7,384 bases of DNA from Pedobacter sp. UBA2067 (lineage in GTDB: Bacteria; Bacteroidota; Bacteroidia; Sphingobacteriales; Sphingobacteriaceae), in NCBI GenBank assembly GCA_002333205.1, contig DDAD01000123.1:1042-8425 (forward strand), written 5' to 3'. Both the position numbers and the translations under genes were made by a program. The notes beneath the pieces are model-generated. The model was not told the DNA's origin and did not search any database. It saw nothing but the letters and a program-made list of their open reading frames with translations. The first letter of the stretch is position 1. Every line of letters starts with the position of its first letter. Shown in pieces: positions 6,901 to 7,384 of the stretch.

Positions 6901-7140
6901 AGTACACAAAGTTTAACGGAGCAGACCATCATTGATCGTAATGGCAAGAGTTATCGCCCGGACAGGGTGTTGATCAATGAAAAGGGGCTTACCATAATTG
7001 ATTATAAATTTACAATGGAGCAGAGTGATAAACATATTGAACAGGTGACGCATTACCGTGATCTGCTGTTGGATATGGGCTATAAAAACGTGCAAGCGTA
7101 TTTGTTTTACGCTGTAACTGGCAAATTAAAACAGGTATGA
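3919..7140 (+). CDS. addA: AddA-like UvrD/Rep-family helicase with C-terminal PD-(D/E)XK nuclease
   Basis: The product has 1073 residues. All superfamily 1A helicase motifs are visible: Walker A ASAGSGKT (10-17), Ia AVTFTNKATEEM (about 41-53), II FDEFQD (391-396, D392/E393), III VGDTKQSIYRWR (426-437), IV ENYRST (464-469), V VVTIHKAKGLAFK (761-773) and VI MLYVATTRSKEYLY (838-851). The C-terminus carries a RecB-type nuclease: GxxxH (H942 in GSILHDVL), D1015 in RPDRV, D1028 and K1030 in IIDYK, and Q1042 in EQVTHY. Both activities therefore look intact. With AddB, such enzymes unwind and degrade double-strand ends until a regulatory sequence, then promote RecA loading. The ATG at 3919 is chosen because relatives start just before the KILQASAGSGKT segment; a TTG two codons earlier is possible. 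A weak -7-like TAGGTTTT lies at 3902-3909. Its TGA overlaps the next ATG. Bacteroidota copies are often annotated only as UvrD-helicase domain proteins. Confidence 0.93.
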   Translation: MLQPIKILQASAGSGKTFSLTVHYLTLLFSAETKYREILAVTFTNKATEEMKTRILEVLQGLATGDSSGKIQAYRELVLKAHPNLNPHSLRESADIIYRKILHDYSRFSVSTIDGFVQKVIRGFAFELGLDSGYALEMNYDKVKNELADRLDKALDTQPQLLQWIIDLALERINNNTSWNYRRELLDLSSEIFKERYQPFEQAIDALSEVVDLDELFKDYQTLTRENIRQFEDSVLQLAKDGWELFNVLDVDPNMLKGKSRSPLFNLKRVAEGDFSKVSNLGKLIDDPEQWFQKGLSHELYDQLNPLLKQLQEEYAAGLADYVLSQSFNKNLYYLRLMQEMAALLKSYRDESKNLLISDAQNLLKGITDDAGDNPSFIWEKMGGRYKNFLFDEFQDTSSNQWGSFKSLLSNAVASPSNTLIDHLIVGDTKQSIYRWRNGDWNILHQQAKLELGAHNVMDDSLEENYRSTENIINFNNRLFKDLPEVLQRQLNNTIDCQEANADLPDWWQQQGFDRIVTDVYSGSAQKLTPRTLKGGTIKFQVIKNDALGNPVTKNNYTQEAISQMLTEVKMLLEERQYKLRDICVLVRKNAEAVAAVKALLENGIPVISGEALLLANNSSIKLLLNTLNVLAGLPSNTGLYKANCISLYARLQGRQVETSHYFALKFKTLDQLTAVLPADLCLNWQSWIQQPLPELIERIMRAYGLDQLEGHLPYLFAFRDLCGNFTRQGERGITAFLRYWNEEGARKTLPSSENADAVQVVTIHKAKGLAFKAVLLPFCNWDINGKTNSIFWVPAEGTPYHHLQSIPLKYSKELGNSSVAKPYFEELLFNNMDALNMLYVATTRSKEYLYISTMGKKTDSITNIGDLLIKVLEFDLSPEGSYVLDEVVDSKDEAEMLKPAIHLKVYPTSDRLSQVFDADLKRRDFDILTGNTAGRIGSILHDVLANANTLAELNAVLGGMLAAGNFKAEELPQLKVQAKAVLRNQELQALLANSTQSLTEQTIIDRNGKSYRPDRVLINEKGLTIIDYKFTMEQSDKHIEQVTHYRDLLLDMGYKNVQAYLFYAVTGKLKQV

Positions 7141-7384
7141 AGGCATTTTTAAGAGAAGTTGCGGAACATTTAGTATCGGAACTGGGGGACCAACTACAGC
7201 ATTCTGCAATTGTATTTAACAATAAACGTCCGGTGGCTTATTTGCAGAAGCACCTGGCGGATATCATTCAAAAGCCTTTTTGGAGTCCTGCTTTTTATAC
7301 CATACAGGAGTTTTTTGCATTGTCTGCCGGCTTAAACCTTGCAGATGCATTTACGCAGTTTTTCACCTTGTTTAAGGTGTACAA
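7137..7384 (+). CDS. addB: AddB-like PD-(D/E)XK nuclease/inactivated-helicase subunit, N-terminal part
   Basis: The ATG at 7137 overlaps the addA stop (ATGA), a typical translationally coupled junction. The frame stays open to the window end, giving 82 codons of what should be a gene of roughly 900-1000 codons. The visible N-terminus (MKAFLREVAEHLVSELGDQL, then AIVFNNKRPVAYLQKHLA, then KPFWSPAFYTIQEFFALSAG) matches my recollection of the Bacteroidota AddB-like partner: a degenerate helicase N-terminus in which the FNNKR segment takes the place of the nucleotide-binding region, followed far downstream by a nuclease domain. That domain and any Fe-S cysteines are outside the window. The assignment rests on this short segment together with its position directly after addA. 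Confidence 0.82.
   Translation, partial: MKAFLREVAEHLVSELGDQLQHSAIVFNNKRPVAYLQKHLADIIQKPFWSPAFYTIQEFFALSAGLNLADAFTQFFTLFKVY

Overview
The window looks like a chromosomal segment of a Bacteroidota species, most likely a Pedobacter-like member of the Sphingobacteriaceae. This rests on protein style (AddA/AddB variants, a secreted CxxC thioredoxin-fold protein, a GH3 C-terminus), the near absence of Shine-Dalgarno sequences, and sites matching the Bacteroidota -7 promoter element TAnnTTTG. The taxon is an inference from pattern recognition; no database search was possible.

Layout: (1) 2-700, plus strand, is the 3' end of a glycoside hydrolase family 3 gene. It converges on a minus-strand block and is separated from it by a strong bidirectional terminator (723-760). 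(2) 781-2666 holds three minus-strand genes: a secreted thioredoxin-fold protein (781-1329), a maltose/galactoside-type sugar O-acetyltransferase (1491-2066) and a secreted protein of unknown function (2115-2666). Two good inverted repeats sit in the gaps between them. (3) 2667-2828 is a divergent intergenic region with candidate control sites. (4) 2829-3869, plus strand, is a two-gene type II toxin-antitoxin module: an Xre/MbcA/ParS-type antitoxin followed 3 nt later by a RES-domain toxin. (5) 3919-7140 is a full-length AddA-like UvrD helicase/nuclease. Its stop overlaps the start of an AddB-like gene (7137-7384) that runs off the window.

How the genes relate: AddA and AddB would form the two-subunit helicase-nuclease that resects DNA double-strand ends for recombination. 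The RES toxin is expected to consume NAD+ and to be held inactive by its antitoxin. The TA module is more AT-rich than addA in the lines I counted, which fits acquisition by transfer next to a conserved repair operon. The minus-strand genes show no clear shared pathway. I found no CRISPR array, tRNA, rRNA or insertion sequence, and nothing I would call a wholly new system. The points most worth a second look are the TA module, the palindrome just before its start codon, and the hairpin in the leader of the thioredoxin-fold gene.
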